A DNA stretch of 49,237 bases from CAXSEF01 sp964236535 (GTDB lineage: Bacteria; Pseudomonadota; Alphaproteobacteria; Acetobacterales; Acetobacteraceae). Of the stretch, positions 49,175 through 49,237 are shown piece by piece. The notes under the pieces are model-generated. The model was not told where the DNA came from, did no database searches, and worked only from the letters and a program-made list of their open reading frames with translations. The number at the start of each line of letters is the position of its first letter. Position 1 is the stretch's first letter. The translations under genes were made by a program, and so were the position numbers. The stretch covers positions 1-49,237 of the forward strand of contig CAXSEF010000015.1 in the NCBI GenBank assembly GCA_964236535.1. Direction: 5' to 3'.

Positions 49175-49237
49175 AGCTGACCACCGGGGTGCGCGGACCG
49201 GGCGACGCGCGCGGGCGCGCCCCTTGATGGTTCGCGC

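Overview
This is a high-GC bacterial chromosome segment, most likely from an alphaproteobacterium of the Acetobacteraceae (Rhodospirillales). The evidence is the protein content: a HpnL-type hopanoid-associated membrane protein, an MdtABC-type RND efflux operon with a NodT-type outer-membrane factor, an L21-L27-ObgE cluster, a DcaP-like porin, an OprB porin, and many proteins with Ala/Gly/Pro-rich extensions. A family of about 90-170 bp intergenic hairpin repeats is scattered between genes. No phage, CRISPR array, intact insertion sequence, rRNA or replication origin was seen. The genus cannot be told from the sequence.

Layout. 1-8.4 kb: a small membrane protein, a HpnL-like protein and a secreted YVTN beta-propeller on the minus strand, then a plus-strand run of a NlpE-like protein, a ferredoxin-reductase-like flavoprotein, a fused GT2-GtrA glycosyltransferase/flippase and a polytopic membrane protein. 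8.5-18.6 kb: a minus-strand tripartite RND operon (adaptor, two permeases, outer-membrane lipoprotein). 19.1-21.0 kb: rplU-rpmA-obgE on the minus strand. 21.4 kb: tRNA-Ser(CGA). 21.7-28.3 kb: a tiny lipoprotein, a large RTX-like repeat protein, a multicopper oxidase and a HI0933-type flavoprotein. 28.5-29.1 kb: a heavily decayed D-tartrate dehydratase gene. 29.2-35.0 kb (minus): sulfite-oxidase-type molybdoenzyme, LolA-like lipoprotein, DcaP-like porin, sulfotransferase remnant and a capsule-type glycosyltransferase carrying a jelly-roll-like module.

35.1-43.6 kb is the most interesting part: an iron-acquisition region. On the plus strand a periplasmic cupredoxin, an FTR1-family permease with both REXXE motifs, and a P19-type periplasmic protein form a tight operon resembling FtrBCA. 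Divergent from it are a four-helix membrane protein and then an OprB porin, a secreted NHL beta-propeller and a Tat-exported DyP peroxidase/deferrochelatase (EfeB); the last two overlap by ATGA. Palindromes resembling Fur 7-1-7 boxes lie in both control regions. A low-affinity iron permease family protein and a secreted truncated haemoglobin follow at 43.2-44.6 kb. My inference is that these genes form one iron-responsive uptake module spanning outer membrane, periplasm and inner membrane.

44.8-49.2 kb: an acyltransferase-3 membrane enzyme, a NAPE-PLD-like metallo-hydrolase, two minute coupled membrane proteins, a secreted fasciclin-domain protein, and an isochorismatase-family gene broken by two frameshifts. 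All function calls rest on reading motifs and family resemblance by eye; no database search was run.
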